23,117 nucleotides of DNA from Holdemanella porci (lineage in GTDB: Bacteria; Bacillota_I; Bacilli_A; Erysipelotrichales; Erysipelotrichaceae). The notes under the pieces are model-generated. The model worked only from the letters and a program-made list of their open reading frames with translations, made no database searches and was not told the origin of the DNA. The stretch is taken from the NCBI RefSeq assembly GCF_019052655.1, contig NZ_JAHQVB010000029.1:1-23117 (forward strand), read 5' to 3'. The position numbers were made by a program, and so were the translations under genes. Positions 15,751 to 23,117 of this stretch are shown piece by piece (the stretch's first letter is position 1; each line of letters opens with the position of its first letter).

Positions 15751-16809
15751 ATGGAAGATAAAATACGAATTATAATGTATTCAAGTGCAGATAAAGTGGA
15801 TGGACAAGGTGTGGGCAGTGCCTACGAAGAACAGGTCAATCTAATTAAAGAAGGGGCTAACGATATCTTTGAAGTGGGTATCAACAACTGGATCAAAACA
15901 CCAGATATTCAACATTTCCATACAGTAGATCCTACTTTCTATGTGAAGATGCAAAATCATAGAGCTGCTAACATTGCCTATTGTCATTTTTTACCGGATA
16001 CTTTAGAAGGTAGCTTAAAAATTCCGGCACCTTTATTGAATGTATTTCGTTCTTATTTGATTCAATTCTATAAGAGTGCGGATCGCTTGGTCGTTGTAAA
16101 TCCTAGTTTTATTGATGCGTTAGTCGCATATGGGATTGATCGAGAAAGAATTTACTATATTCCTAACTATGTATCTAAGGAAAAATTTTATCGTAAATCC
16201 GATGATGAGTGTGCTTCCATTCGCAAAAAGTATGGTATAGACAAGGATGCTTTTGTGGTATTGGGTGCAGGACAGGTACAAACACGTAAGGGTGTACTTG
16301 ATTTTGTGAATGTTGCCAAACAAATGCCGGACGTCCAATTCGTATGGGCTGGAGGTTTTTCTTTTGGACGTATTACCGATGGATATGAAGAATTGAAGAA
16401 GTTGCAGGAAAATCCACCTGAAAACTGTAAATTTTTAGGGATTGTTCCTAGAGAAGAAATGGTGGATCTATATAATATAGCGAATGTGCTTTTTGTGCCA
16501 AGCTATAATGAATTATTTCCAATGACGATTTTAGAAGCGGTGAACTTACATGTTCCATTGGTGCTTCGTGATTTGGATTTATATAAAGATATCTTATTTG
16601 ATCGTTATATGCATGCCGATAATAATGAGGGTTTTAAAAATTGTCTGTTAAAATTGAAAAATGATTCAGATGTATATGCGAAGTATCAAAATGAGAGTCG
16701 TTTATTGAGTGAATTCTATTCGAAAGAACATGTATTGAATATGTGGAGAGAATTCTATTTGAGTGCTTATAAGGATAAACAAGAGGAATTATTAAATAAG
16801 AAAAAATAG
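15751..16809 (+). CDS. GT4-family glycosyltransferase, probable glycolipid synthesis
   Basis: A GT-B fold glycosyltransferase of 352 residues from ATG 15751. Earlier in-frame starts (TTG 15712, ATG 15727) lie at or before the predicted transcript start and lack a ribosome binding site; a weak AAGAAG precedes 15751. The N-terminal acceptor domain has the Gly-rich VDGQGVGSAYEEQVNL motif. The C-terminal donor domain has GAGQVQTRKGV and the EX7E motif ELFPMTILE (Glu254 and Glu262). The layout recalls the second glucosyl- or galactosyltransferase that extends monoglucosyl-diacylglycerol in Gram-positives. The downstream GT4 gene resembles the first-step enzyme. The specific acceptor is inference. 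Confidence 0.85.
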   Translation: MEDKIRIIMYSSADKVDGQGVGSAYEEQVNLIKEGANDIFEVGINNWIKTPDIQHFHTVDPTFYVKMQNHRAANIAYCHFLPDTLEGSLKIPAPLLNVFRSYLIQFYKSADRLVVVNPSFIDALVAYGIDRERIYYIPNYVSKEKFYRKSDDECASIRKKYGIDKDAFVVLGAGQVQTRKGVLDFVNVAKQMPDVQFVWAGGFSFGRITDGYEELKKLQENPPENCKFLGIVPREEMVDLYNIANVLFVPSYNELFPMTILEAVNLHVPLVLRDLDLYKDILFDRYMHADNNEGFKNCLLKLKNDSDVYAKYQNESRLLSEFYSKEHVLNMWREFYLSAYKDKQEELLNKKK

Positions 16810-16817
16810 GGGTTTTT

Positions 16818-17858
16818 ATGAAAAAACAGAAGTACGTACTAAATCTGTTGCTTATTCTTGCTTTAACGGGATTTGCCCTGTGGTTTGCGCTAAAGGATAA
16901 TTTTCATCAGGTTTTAAAGTGCATTTCACAAATGAATCTGTTAAGCCTTGTCATAGTCTTATTGTGGGGTGTTCTTTTTACGGCGGTCTGGGGATTTGTA
17001 TACTACGTATTAGGTAGAAAGTATACGGATCATTATACGGCGGGTGAAGGGATTCTAGTGGCCTTTATTGGTTCTTTCTTTTCGGGGATTACTCCGAGTA
17101 GTACGGGTGGACAGTTTGTTCAGGCCTACATTATGAAAAAGCAAGGAATCAAAGTGAGCGATGGGGCTAGCTTGTTGTGGGCTGATTTCATTATTTATCA
17201 GACAACAATGATGATTTATGTTTCGATTCTGTTTCTCTTGCGTTTTGCGTATTACAGTGCTCAATCCGCATGGTTCAATATTATATTGTTGGGCTATATC
17301 ATCAATGCAGTGGTTGTTGTAGCGTTATATACGATTGCGTTATTTCCTAGTATTTATATCAAGCTTTCGCGTATTTTAGTTAAGGTATTAACGAAACTGC
17401 ATATTTTAAAGAATCCAGAAAAGACATTGGATTCTTGGACTCTACAAGTCACGAGTTTTACTCGTGAAATCAAGGTGCTAGCCAAAGATAAGAAGAGTAT
17501 CTTACTTTGTGTATGTGTTAATGTGGTGCGTTTATCACTTTATTATTCTTTACCTTTTGTGATTGCGCTAGCCCTACATATTCCGTTGAAGATGAATGTA
17601 TTGATTGATGTCATGGCCCTATCTAGTTTTGTGACGATGGCCAATAATTTTATTCCAATTCCCGGAGCAAGCGGTGGTACGGAAGTTGTCTTTTCATTGT
17701 TGTTTAGTGGCATGATGAAAAATTTAACGGGTGCGGTTTTAGTATTGTGGCGTTTTTCTACGTATCACATAGTGCTGATTATAGGTGGAGTTTTATTTGT
17801 GTTTGTGAAGAATCATTATGAGAGAAAAGAGAGTAAGATCAATTTAGAAGGGATGTAG
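16818..17858 (+). CDS. UPF0104/LPG_synthase_TM family membrane protein (flippase-like)
   Basis: A 346-residue polytopic membrane protein with about eight hydrophobic helices. Family hallmarks are FSGITPSSTGGQFVQAYIM in the first half and NNFIPIPGASGGTEVVFSLL near the end. Relatives include the membrane half of MprF, a lysyl-phosphatidylglycerol flippase, and stand-alone proteins encoded beside glycosyltransferases. Here it lies between two GT4 genes, 8 bp after the first and 3 bp before the second, so moving a glycolipid or lipid-linked sugar across the membrane is a reasonable inference. It lacks the C-terminal lysyl-transferase domain of full MprF. Confidence 0.88.
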   Translation: MKKQKYVLNLLLILALTGFALWFALKDNFHQVLKCISQMNLLSLVIVLLWGVLFTAVWGFVYYVLGRKYTDHYTAGEGILVAFIGSFFSGITPSSTGGQFVQAYIMKKQGIKVSDGASLLWADFIIYQTTMMIYVSILFLLRFAYYSAQSAWFNIILLGYIINAVVVVALYTIALFPSIYIKLSRILVKVLTKLHILKNPEKTLDSWTLQVTSFTREIKVLAKDKKSILLCVCVNVVRLSLYYSLPFVIALALHIPLKMNVLIDVMALSSFVTMANNFIPIPGASGGTEVVFSLLFSGMMKNLTGAVLVLWRFSTYHIVLIIGGVLFVFVKNHYERKESKINLEGM

Positions 17859-17861
17859 TAT

Positions 17862-19829
17862 ATGCGAATCGGACTATTTACAGATGCATATTTACCGGAT
17901 ATTAATGGGGTTGTTTCAAGTGTGGCAACCCTTAAACACGCTTTAGAAGAGCTGGGGCATACGGTATTTATTATTACGAATCATAAGGGGACAAAGATTG
18001 TAGAAGATGAGAATGGTCATATTCTTCGTTTGCCGGGTCTTGAAATCAAGAAGTTTTATGGCTATAAGATGTCGAGTCCACTACAGTTTAGTGCGGATGC
18101 CTACATTGAAAGAATGGACTTGGATGTCATTCATATTCAGACGGAAGCGGGTGTAGGTATGTTTGGTCGTCAGATGGCGAAGGCTTTGCACATTCCTATT
18201 GTATACACGTATCATACAATGTATGAGGATTATACGCATTATTTTAATCCGCTTGATTTTGATTCGGTTGAAAAATTAGGGAAGAGTGTGATTCGTACGT
18301 TTTCCCGTGTCATGTCCAATGGTTCGCAAGCAGTGATTGCACCGAGTGAAAAGACGAAGCAGGCTTTATTGCAGTATGGTGTAATGGCACCTATTTATAT
18401 CGTTCCGACAGGTTTGGATTTGTCGGAGTATGATCGCAAAAATTTAGATGAAAATAGAGTTCAAAGTATTCGTGAAGAGTTAGGTTTTACAAGTGAAGAT
18501 CATATTGTGGTCTTTGTAGGGCGTATTGCCAAAGAGAAGGCAATCGAAATTCCGATTGAGGCGATTAGTAAGAATGCAGATCCACATCTACATTTAGTCA
18601 TTGTGGGTGGTGGTACGGATATGGAGTATTATCAGGATTTGGCTAAAAAGTATAATGTTTCGGATCGTGTGCATTTTACGGGTAAGATTCCTAAGGAAAA
18701 TATTGCCTATTATTATGCGGCTTTCGATTGTTTTGTATCCGCTAGTTTATCGGAAACACAAGGGATGACATATATTGAGGCTTTAGCGAGTGGCCTATTA
18801 GTGTTTGGTCGTCGTGATGAGGTGTTGAAGGATTTGGTGGATGAAGGCAGGTCTGGATATTATTTTGATGATGCCAATGAGCTAAGTCAAAAGTGGGATG
18901 TTTTCTTTAGTAAATCCAAAGTGGAAAGAGATGCATTAAGAGCGTATTGTATTTCTAAAACAGCGCCATATACAGAGAGTATGTTTGCGCATAAGGCTTT
19001 GAGTGTTTATAATCAGGCGATTGATGATTATAAGCGTGCCTATCATGTGGAACGAATTCGTATGGTGGATGATTTTGTTCGTTTAACTGTGATGCGTGAT
19101 TGCGATAATGAACCAGTCAAAGTAATGATTCCAACGGATGATTTCTTTGATTTAAAGATCACAAAGGATACAATGTTAGATGCATATTTGATTGACAACT
19201 ATTTGGATATGCAGTTATTCTATAAGGCGTTTGAGTTAATGAAGAAGCGTGTTTTCTCAAATGATTATACGTCGTATCAAATGGTGCAATATGGAAAGAA
19301 ATATTTGGGTCTAGATGAAGATCAGGCTTTGGATATTATTCATGAATTTATGGAACGTCATTGGATTGACGATAAGGAGTATGCCTTTGATAAGGCGCAG
19401 GCTTGGCATTCGTATGGTCAGCCTAAAATGCAGATTTGTCAAAAGCTAAAAAGAGCGGGCATCGTGGATGATGTCATCGAGGATGCTTTGGCAAGTTTGG
19501 ATGTGGAAACAGAGCGTAGTAATGCGATCAAATTGGCTCGTCGTTTAGCGCATTCGCTAAAAGAGCAGTCGAGTCGCATGCAAAGGCAGACGCTAGTGAA
19601 TAAGTTAGTGACGAAGGGATATTCGTTTGAATTGGCGAAACAAGTGTCGGAGTCGATTGAACTGGATGAAAATGATGATGAGGCATTACAAAGAACGATT
19701 GCGAAAGCGAAACGTTTATATGCGACGTTTGATCAGCCTAAGCGTAATCAGAAGATTCAGACGTATTGTGTTCGTAAAGGATTTAATATATCAGCTATAA
19801 AAGAGGTTTTGGAAGGGGAAAGTGAATGA
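17862..19829 (+). CDS. Fusion of GT4 diacylglycerol glucosyltransferase-like enzyme and RecX
   Basis: A 655-residue protein with two unrelated parts in one continuous frame. Residues 1-390 form a GT-B glycosyltransferase resembling 1,2-diacylglycerol 3-glucosyltransferase: MRIGLFTDAYLPDINGVVSS, VYTYHTMYEDYTHYF, VFVGRIAKEKAIE, and the EX7E motif ETQGMTYIE (Glu298 and Glu306). Residues about 398-655 look like a complete RecX. They comprise an N-terminal strand region, then helical repeats with FMERHWIDDKEYAFDKAQAW, YGQPKMQICQKLKRAGI, LVNKLVTKGYSFELAKQV and a last repeat near 627-650. That length (about 258) is close to stand-alone RecX, which modulates RecA filaments. An internal ATG at 19062 (residue 401) has no convincing ribosome binding site. 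It overlaps the next gene by 4 bp (ATGA). The transferase call is firm; the lipid acceptor is inferred. Confidence 0.87.
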   Translation: MRIGLFTDAYLPDINGVVSSVATLKHALEELGHTVFIITNHKGTKIVEDENGHILRLPGLEIKKFYGYKMSSPLQFSADAYIERMDLDVIHIQTEAGVGMFGRQMAKALHIPIVYTYHTMYEDYTHYFNPLDFDSVEKLGKSVIRTFSRVMSNGSQAVIAPSEKTKQALLQYGVMAPIYIVPTGLDLSEYDRKNLDENRVQSIREELGFTSEDHIVVFVGRIAKEKAIEIPIEAISKNADPHLHLVIVGGGTDMEYYQDLAKKYNVSDRVHFTGKIPKENIAYYYAAFDCFVSASLSETQGMTYIEALASGLLVFGRRDEVLKDLVDEGRSGYYFDDANELSQKWDVFFSKSKVERDALRAYCISKTAPYTESMFAHKALSVYNQAIDDYKRAYHVERIRMVDDFVRLTVMRDCDNEPVKVMIPTDDFFDLKITKDTMLDAYLIDNYLDMQLFYKAFELMKKRVFSNDYTSYQMVQYGKKYLGLDEDQALDIIHEFMERHWIDDKEYAFDKAQAWHSYGQPKMQICQKLKRAGIVDDVIEDALASLDVETERSNAIKLARRLAHSLKEQSSRMQRQTLVNKLVTKGYSFELAKQVSESIELDENDDEALQRTIAKAKRLYATFDQPKRNQKIQTYCVRKGFNISAIKEVLEGESE

Positions 19830-20764
19830 GAATTAATGAGATTACTCAGGAACAAAAAGTAAATATTAAGTGTTTGATTTCAAAGTGTGACAAAGGAAAA
19901 ACCGTGAAAGATACTCCTTATTTGTCTTTGATTTTAGAGGATGCAACGGGTGTATTGGATGCGAAATTTTGGAATTTAACGAATGCGCAGATTGAGCAGT
20001 ATAAGGCGGGTCAGATTGTTGAGATATTTGGGGATTCGATCATTCATAGAAATGCCGTTCAGTTAAGAGTGAGAAAAATGGTGGTCTTAGAAGGCGAAGA
20101 TATTTCAGATTATGTAAGATTAGCGCCTATGTCTCGTACTGAAATGGAAGAAGAAGTAAAGACTTTGATGAATGAGATCACGGACTCAAATCTATATTGT
20201 GTGGTTGAAGAAGTATTAGAAGAAACGAAGGATTTATTCTATACATATCCGGCGGCCACAAGAAATCATCATAATTTTGTGGGAGGACTTGCCTATCATT
20301 CAATTAGTATGGCGCGTGTAGGACTAGATATTTGTCGCCAATATCCATTCTTGGATAAGGGGTTATTAGTTGCGGGTATTTTGATGCATGATGTTGGAAA
20401 GATTGATGAGCTGAGTGGTCCAGTTCTTCCTGAATATACAAATGAGGGGAATTTGTTGGGGCACATTAGTATTATGAATAATCGTTTGGATCGTGTGGCT
20501 GAAAAGCTGGGTGTAAACGATAAAGAGTGTGTTTTATTGTTGAAGCATATGGTTTTGGCGCATCATGGAAAGATGGAGTTTGGATCTCCTGTCCTTCCTA
20601 TGATTCCAGAAGCGGAAGTGTTAACTTTATTAGATAATCTAGATGCGCGTATGTATATGATGAAACAGAGTTTAGATACAACGCAGCCAGGTCACTTTGG
20701 TCCTCGTGTCTTTGCGTTAGAAGGTCGTATGATTTATCATCGAAAAGGAGAGAATCAAGAATGA
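19826..20764 (+). CDS. yhaM: 3'-5' exoribonuclease YhaM family protein
   Basis: A 312-residue protein with an N-terminal OB-fold (about 10-90: ISKCDKGKTVKDTPYLSLIL and LDAKFWN) and an HD phosphohydrolase-type domain. Metal-binding candidates are His158 (GGLAYHSISM), the His188-Asp189 doublet (LMHDVGKIDEL) and His213 (LLGHISIM). The length and both domains match YhaM/CbfI, which trims RNA 3' ends. It sits between the GT-RecX gene and rimO, with ATGA overlaps on both sides, so the trio is translationally coupled. Confidence 0.93.
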   Translation: MRINEITQEQKVNIKCLISKCDKGKTVKDTPYLSLILEDATGVLDAKFWNLTNAQIEQYKAGQIVEIFGDSIIHRNAVQLRVRKMVVLEGEDISDYVRLAPMSRTEMEEEVKTLMNEITDSNLYCVVEEVLEETKDLFYTYPAATRNHHNFVGGLAYHSISMARVGLDICRQYPFLDKGLLVAGILMHDVGKIDELSGPVLPEYTNEGNLLGHISIMNNRLDRVAEKLGVNDKECVLLLKHMVLAHHGKMEFGSPVLPMIPEAEVLTLLDNLDARMYMMKQSLDTTQPGHFGPRVFALEGRMIYHRKGENQE

Positions 20765-22059
20765 AGATAGGTTTTGTATCATTGGGATGTTGTAAAAACT
20801 TAGTGGATTCTGAACAGATCATGGGTATGATCAAGAGGGGTGGTCATGAAATTGTGGCCAATCCTAAGGATGCACAGGCTATTATTGTGAATACTTGTGG
20901 CTTTATTGAGAGTGCCAAAGAGGAGAGTATCAATGCGATTTTCAAGATGGCTCAATATAAAGAGAGAAACTTAGAGAAGTTGATTGTGTGTGGTTGTTTG
21001 GCTCAAAGATATACAGAGACTTTAAGGGAAGAGATTCCTGAAATTGATGCGGTTATCCCAATTCGTGAGTATGATACTTTGGCTAGTCAGCTACAGAAGT
21101 TATTAGGTTCAGATACATTATTGGATAAGGCAGAACGTGTGATTACGGGAAATCCTTGGCAGGCGTATGTAAAGATTAGTGATGGTTGTTCAAATCGTTG
21201 TGCGTATTGTGCAATTCCTTTGATTCGTGGAGATCAAAAGTCTCGTACAATTGAGGATATTATGGAAGAGGTCAACTATTTGGCAAGTGTGGGTGTGAAA
21301 GAATTAACTTTGATTGCCCAAGATACAACGAAGTATGGTTTGGATAATTATGGCGAATTGATGCTTCCTGAATTACTACGTCAAGTATCTAAAGTAGAGG
21401 GGCTTCATTGGATTCGTGTTCTGTATATGTATCCAGATGAAATTGTGGATGATGTATTGCTGGCTATGAGTGAGAGTGAAAAAATTGTTCCTTATTTTGA
21501 TATTCCTATGCAGCATGCGAACAATCGTTTGTTGAAATTAATGAATCGTAGAGGACCAAAAGAGGATGTATTAAAGGTTGTGGATAAGATTCATACAATG
21601 TTTCCAAATGCGACTTTGCGTACAACTATGATTGTTGGTTTCCCTACAGAAACGGAAGAAGAGTTTGAAGAACTTGTGGATTTCATTAAGGAAATTAAGT
21701 GGGATCGTATGGGTGCTTTCGCATATTCGAAGGAAGAAGATACACCTGCTTATGATATGGATGGTCAGATTGATGAAGAGATTCAAAATGAGCGTTTGGC
21801 TAGATTGATGGCGGTGCAGGAAGAGATTTCAAAAGAAAAGAATCAGGAAAAGATTGGTAGGGTCATTGAAGTTCTTGTTGAGGAAAAAGAAGGTTTGGTC
21901 GATCGTTATCGTGGAAGAAGTGCTGCGGATGCACCGGATGAAGTGGATGGTCAGGTCATCTTTACAAGTGATGAACCATTGGAGTTGGGTTCTTTCGTGA
22001 AGGTGAAGATTACAGGTGCCAAATCTTATGATGTTTACGGTACATGTGTAAGCGAATAG
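20761..22059 (+). CDS. rimO: Ribosomal protein S12 methylthiotransferase RimO
   Basis: A radical-SAM enzyme that methylthiolates an Asp of ribosomal protein S12, 432 residues. The N-terminal UPF0004 domain holds the auxiliary 4Fe-4S cysteines Cys10, Cys46 and Cys79. The radical-SAM cluster is C-x3-C-x2-C at Cys143, Cys147 and Cys150. It is followed by the RimO-type motif AIPLIRG, which separates it from MiaB. A C-terminal TRAM domain spans about 370-432. The start is coupled to yhaM by an ATGA overlap, and the 3' end overlaps the next gene by 16 bp. Confidence 0.96.
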   Translation: MKIGFVSLGCCKNLVDSEQIMGMIKRGGHEIVANPKDAQAIIVNTCGFIESAKEESINAIFKMAQYKERNLEKLIVCGCLAQRYTETLREEIPEIDAVIPIREYDTLASQLQKLLGSDTLLDKAERVITGNPWQAYVKISDGCSNRCAYCAIPLIRGDQKSRTIEDIMEEVNYLASVGVKELTLIAQDTTKYGLDNYGELMLPELLRQVSKVEGLHWIRVLYMYPDEIVDDVLLAMSESEKIVPYFDIPMQHANNRLLKLMNRRGPKEDVLKVVDKIHTMFPNATLRTTMIVGFPTETEEEFEELVDFIKEIKWDRMGAFAYSKEEDTPAYDMDGQIDEEIQNERLARLMAVQEEISKEKNQEKIGRVIEVLVEEKEGLVDRYRGRSAADAPDEVDGQVIFTSDEPLELGSFVKVKITGAKSYDVYGTCVSE

Positions 22060-22505
22060 TTGGATTGGATCCCATTGTATTTGAGGATTCGAGAATATTG
22101 ATTGTGGGTTCTATGCCAAGTGCAATTAGTTTGAAGGAACAGATGTATTATGCGAATAAAAATAATCGGTTTTGGAAGATATTAAAAGAAATCTTTCAAA
22201 CAGAAGACAAGATTGAATTATTAAAAGCATCGCATATTGCACTTTGGGATATTTGTCATTCGTGTATAAGAAAGACGAGTGCGGATAGTGAGATCAAAGA
22301 TATTGAGCCAAATGATATACAGGGATTGTTGGATAGATATAAGAATATTGAGAAGGTAATTTGTAATGGAAGGACAAGTCAGAATACAATGCAGAAGTAT
22401 TTTCCGAATATTGAAACGGTATATTGTCCTTCGACTTCAAGTGCCAATGCACAGTTTTCGTTAGAACAATTGATTGAAATATATAAGAAGGAGTTTTATG
22501 AATAA
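22044..22505 (+). CDS. DNA-deoxyinosine (hypoxanthine-DNA) glycosylase-like protein, UDG superfamily
   Basis: A 153-residue member of the uracil-DNA glycosylase superfamily, closest in pattern to hypoxanthine-DNA glycosylases that remove deaminated adenine. Landmarks are RILIVGSMPSAISLKEQMYY followed by ANKNNRFWKIL, IALWDICHSCIRKTSADSEI, the ICNGRTSQNTM segment, and the PSTSSANA motif near the C-terminus. The ATG at 22044 lies within the end of rimO and has no clear ribosome binding site, so expression probably depends on coupling. The 3' end overlaps the dUTPase gene by 8 bp. The family pattern is strong; substrate preference is inferred. Confidence 0.85.
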   Translation: MCKRIVGLDPIVFEDSRILIVGSMPSAISLKEQMYYANKNNRFWKILKEIFQTEDKIELLKASHIALWDICHSCIRKTSADSEIKDIEPNDIQGLLDRYKNIEKVICNGRTSQNTMQKYFPNIETVYCPSTSSANAQFSLEQLIEIYKKEFYE

Positions 22506-22980
22506 ACTATATTGGGCAAAAGTAAAGGCGGATGCGAAGGTTCCGCAAAAGCGTTATGAAGATGCAGGGTATGATTTATATCCTTGTTTTGAAGAAGATT
22601 ATATGGTGATTGAGCCTCATGAAACGAAGTTAGTTCCATTGGGTGTAGCAAGTGCATTTGATCCAGAGTTTGTGATGATTTTAAAAGAGCGTGGTTCAAC
22701 TGGAACAAAGGGGATTGCACAAAGAAGTGGCGTGATTGATTCGGGTTATCGTGGAGAATATATGGCTCCAGTTACAAATTTGAATACAAAGCGTGTGGTT
22801 ATTAAAAAGCAAGATGTAGAGTATAAGGAAGATGCAATTATTTATCCTTATGAAAAAGCGATTTGTCAGGGTGTATTATTGCGTATGCCTCAATTAGAAA
22901 GTGAAGAAATTTCTTTTGAGGAACTTCAGTCTATGGAATCTGAGAGAATGGCTGGAAAACTAGGAAGTTCAGGAAAATAG
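22498..22980 (+). CDS. dut: dUTP diphosphatase, trimeric-type fold
   Basis: Hydrolyses dUTP to dUMP, keeping uracil out of DNA and feeding dTMP synthesis. The start is ATG 22498, 4 bases after AAGGAG (22488-22493), inside the end of the glycosylase gene. The 160-residue product has motif I EDAGYDLYP (21-29), motif II ERGSTGTKG, motif III with catalytic Asp81 (GVIDSGYRGE), motif IV ICQGVLLRMP and a motif V-like end MAGKLGSSGK. Motif II lacks the usual RSGLA-type form. Motif V has Lys-Leu where many dUTPases have Gly-Phe, so the Phe that stacks on uracil is absent. The adjacent glycosylase gene suggests a shared base-sanitation role. Confidence 0.88.
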   Translation: MNKLYWAKVKADAKVPQKRYEDAGYDLYPCFEEDYMVIEPHETKLVPLGVASAFDPEFVMILKERGSTGTKGIAQRSGVIDSGYRGEYMAPVTNLNTKRVVIKKQDVEYKEDAIIYPYEKAICQGVLLRMPQLESEEISFEELQSMESERMAGKLGSSGK

Positions 22981-22987
22981 TGAAATG

Positions 22988-23021
22988 GATCTATTGTCAT
23001 AAGGACAATAGATCTTTTTTT
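22988..23021 (+). terminator. Rho-independent terminator ending the glycolipid-to-dUTPase operon
   Basis: GATCTATTGTC (22988-22998) and GACAATAGATC (23004-23014) form a perfect 11-bp stem with an ATAAG loop, followed by seven T residues. Confidence 0.92.
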
Positions 23022-23027
23022 ACGCTT

Positions 23028-23088
23028 TTGGCTTTAGCCAGTTGAGCGCGAAGTACGAAACGACAAAACCACCTGCTATGCGGGTGGT
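23028..23088. repeat. Palindrome-rich segment, possible IS or REP-type end
   Basis: Two hairpins follow the terminator: TGGCT-TT-AGCCA (23029-23040) and ACCACCTGC-TAT-GCGGGTGGT (23068-23088, one G-T pair). GC-rich sequence (TTGAGCGCGAAGTACGAAACGAC) lies between them. The second hairpin, with its small TAT loop, is of the type found subterminally in IS200/IS605 elements. On the minus strand it is followed by TTTTG and could also be a weak terminator for a gene beyond the window. No coding sequence is visible here. Confidence 0.4.
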
Positions 23089-23117
23089 ATCAAAAAAATG
23101 TTATACAAAATAATCAC

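Noticed and set aside
17055..17264. Minus-strand frame opposite the flippase-like gene
   Set aside because: No start signal, no recognisable protein features, and fully antisense to a well-supported gene.

Overview
The window reads as chromosomal DNA of a low-GC Gram-positive (Firmicutes) bacterium. Gene content and protein style suggest the Erysipelotrichia, but this is my inference and no marker gene was compared. Supporting points are strong GGAGG-type ribosome binding sites, TATAAT promoters, a HrcA/CIRCE heat-shock operon, a mannose-family PTS under an apparent CcpA cre site, and normal use of TGA as stop, which argues against Mollicutes. Nearly every gene lies on the + strand. The one clear exception is a thioesterase at about 5.7-6.1 kb.

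Layout. (1) 1-993: the 3' part of an Rpn/PD-(D/E)XK-type nuclease-transposase gene cut by the window edge, then a frameshifted fragment of a second copy, each followed by a hairpin terminator. (2) 1003-5698: CIRCE plus promoter, then hrcA-grpE-dnaK-dnaJ, with an intercistronic hairpin before dnaJ and a strong terminator. (3) 5675-7846: a convergent PaaI-type thioesterase, then a divergently transcribed trio of a membrane protein, a HAD phosphatase and a small membrane-tethered winged-helix-like protein. (4) 7868-12138: a tightly coupled cassette of sugar-binding protein, histidine kinase, NarL-type response regulator and a second, unrelated binding protein, with no ABC permease or ATPase. (5) 12139-15104: a regulatory region, then separate EIIA, EIIB, EIIC and EIID genes of a mannose-family PTS. 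(6) 15150-15467: a small membrane protein. (7) 15468-15750: a structured non-coding region. (8) 15751-22980: one long co-directional run of glycosyltransferase, UPF0104/LPG-synthase-TM-like membrane protein, glycosyltransferase fused to a full-length RecX, YhaM, RimO, hypoxanthine-DNA-glycosylase-like protein and dUTPase, ending in a strong terminator. (9) 22981-23117: a palindrome-rich edge.

How the parts may work together. The binding-protein/kinase/regulator cassette lies immediately upstream of the PTS operon, so the simplest model is that it senses an extracellular sugar and controls PTS expression. The PTS upstream region has two promoter-like sequences. A perfect match to the cre consensus overlaps the -35 of the proximal one. 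A 16-bp motif just upstream of that cre recurs, inverted and exact, on the far side of the PTS block ahead of the glycolipid genes, so the two units may share a regulator.

The last operon pairs two GT4 enzymes and a flippase-like protein, consistent with making and moving glycosyl-diacylglycerols or lipoteichoic-acid anchors. Its second glycosyltransferase carries RecX, the RecA modulator, in the same polypeptide, and the operon continues into RNA turnover, ribosome modification and DNA-base sanitation. The GT-RecX fusion and the transporter-less sensing cassette are the two items most worth follow-up.
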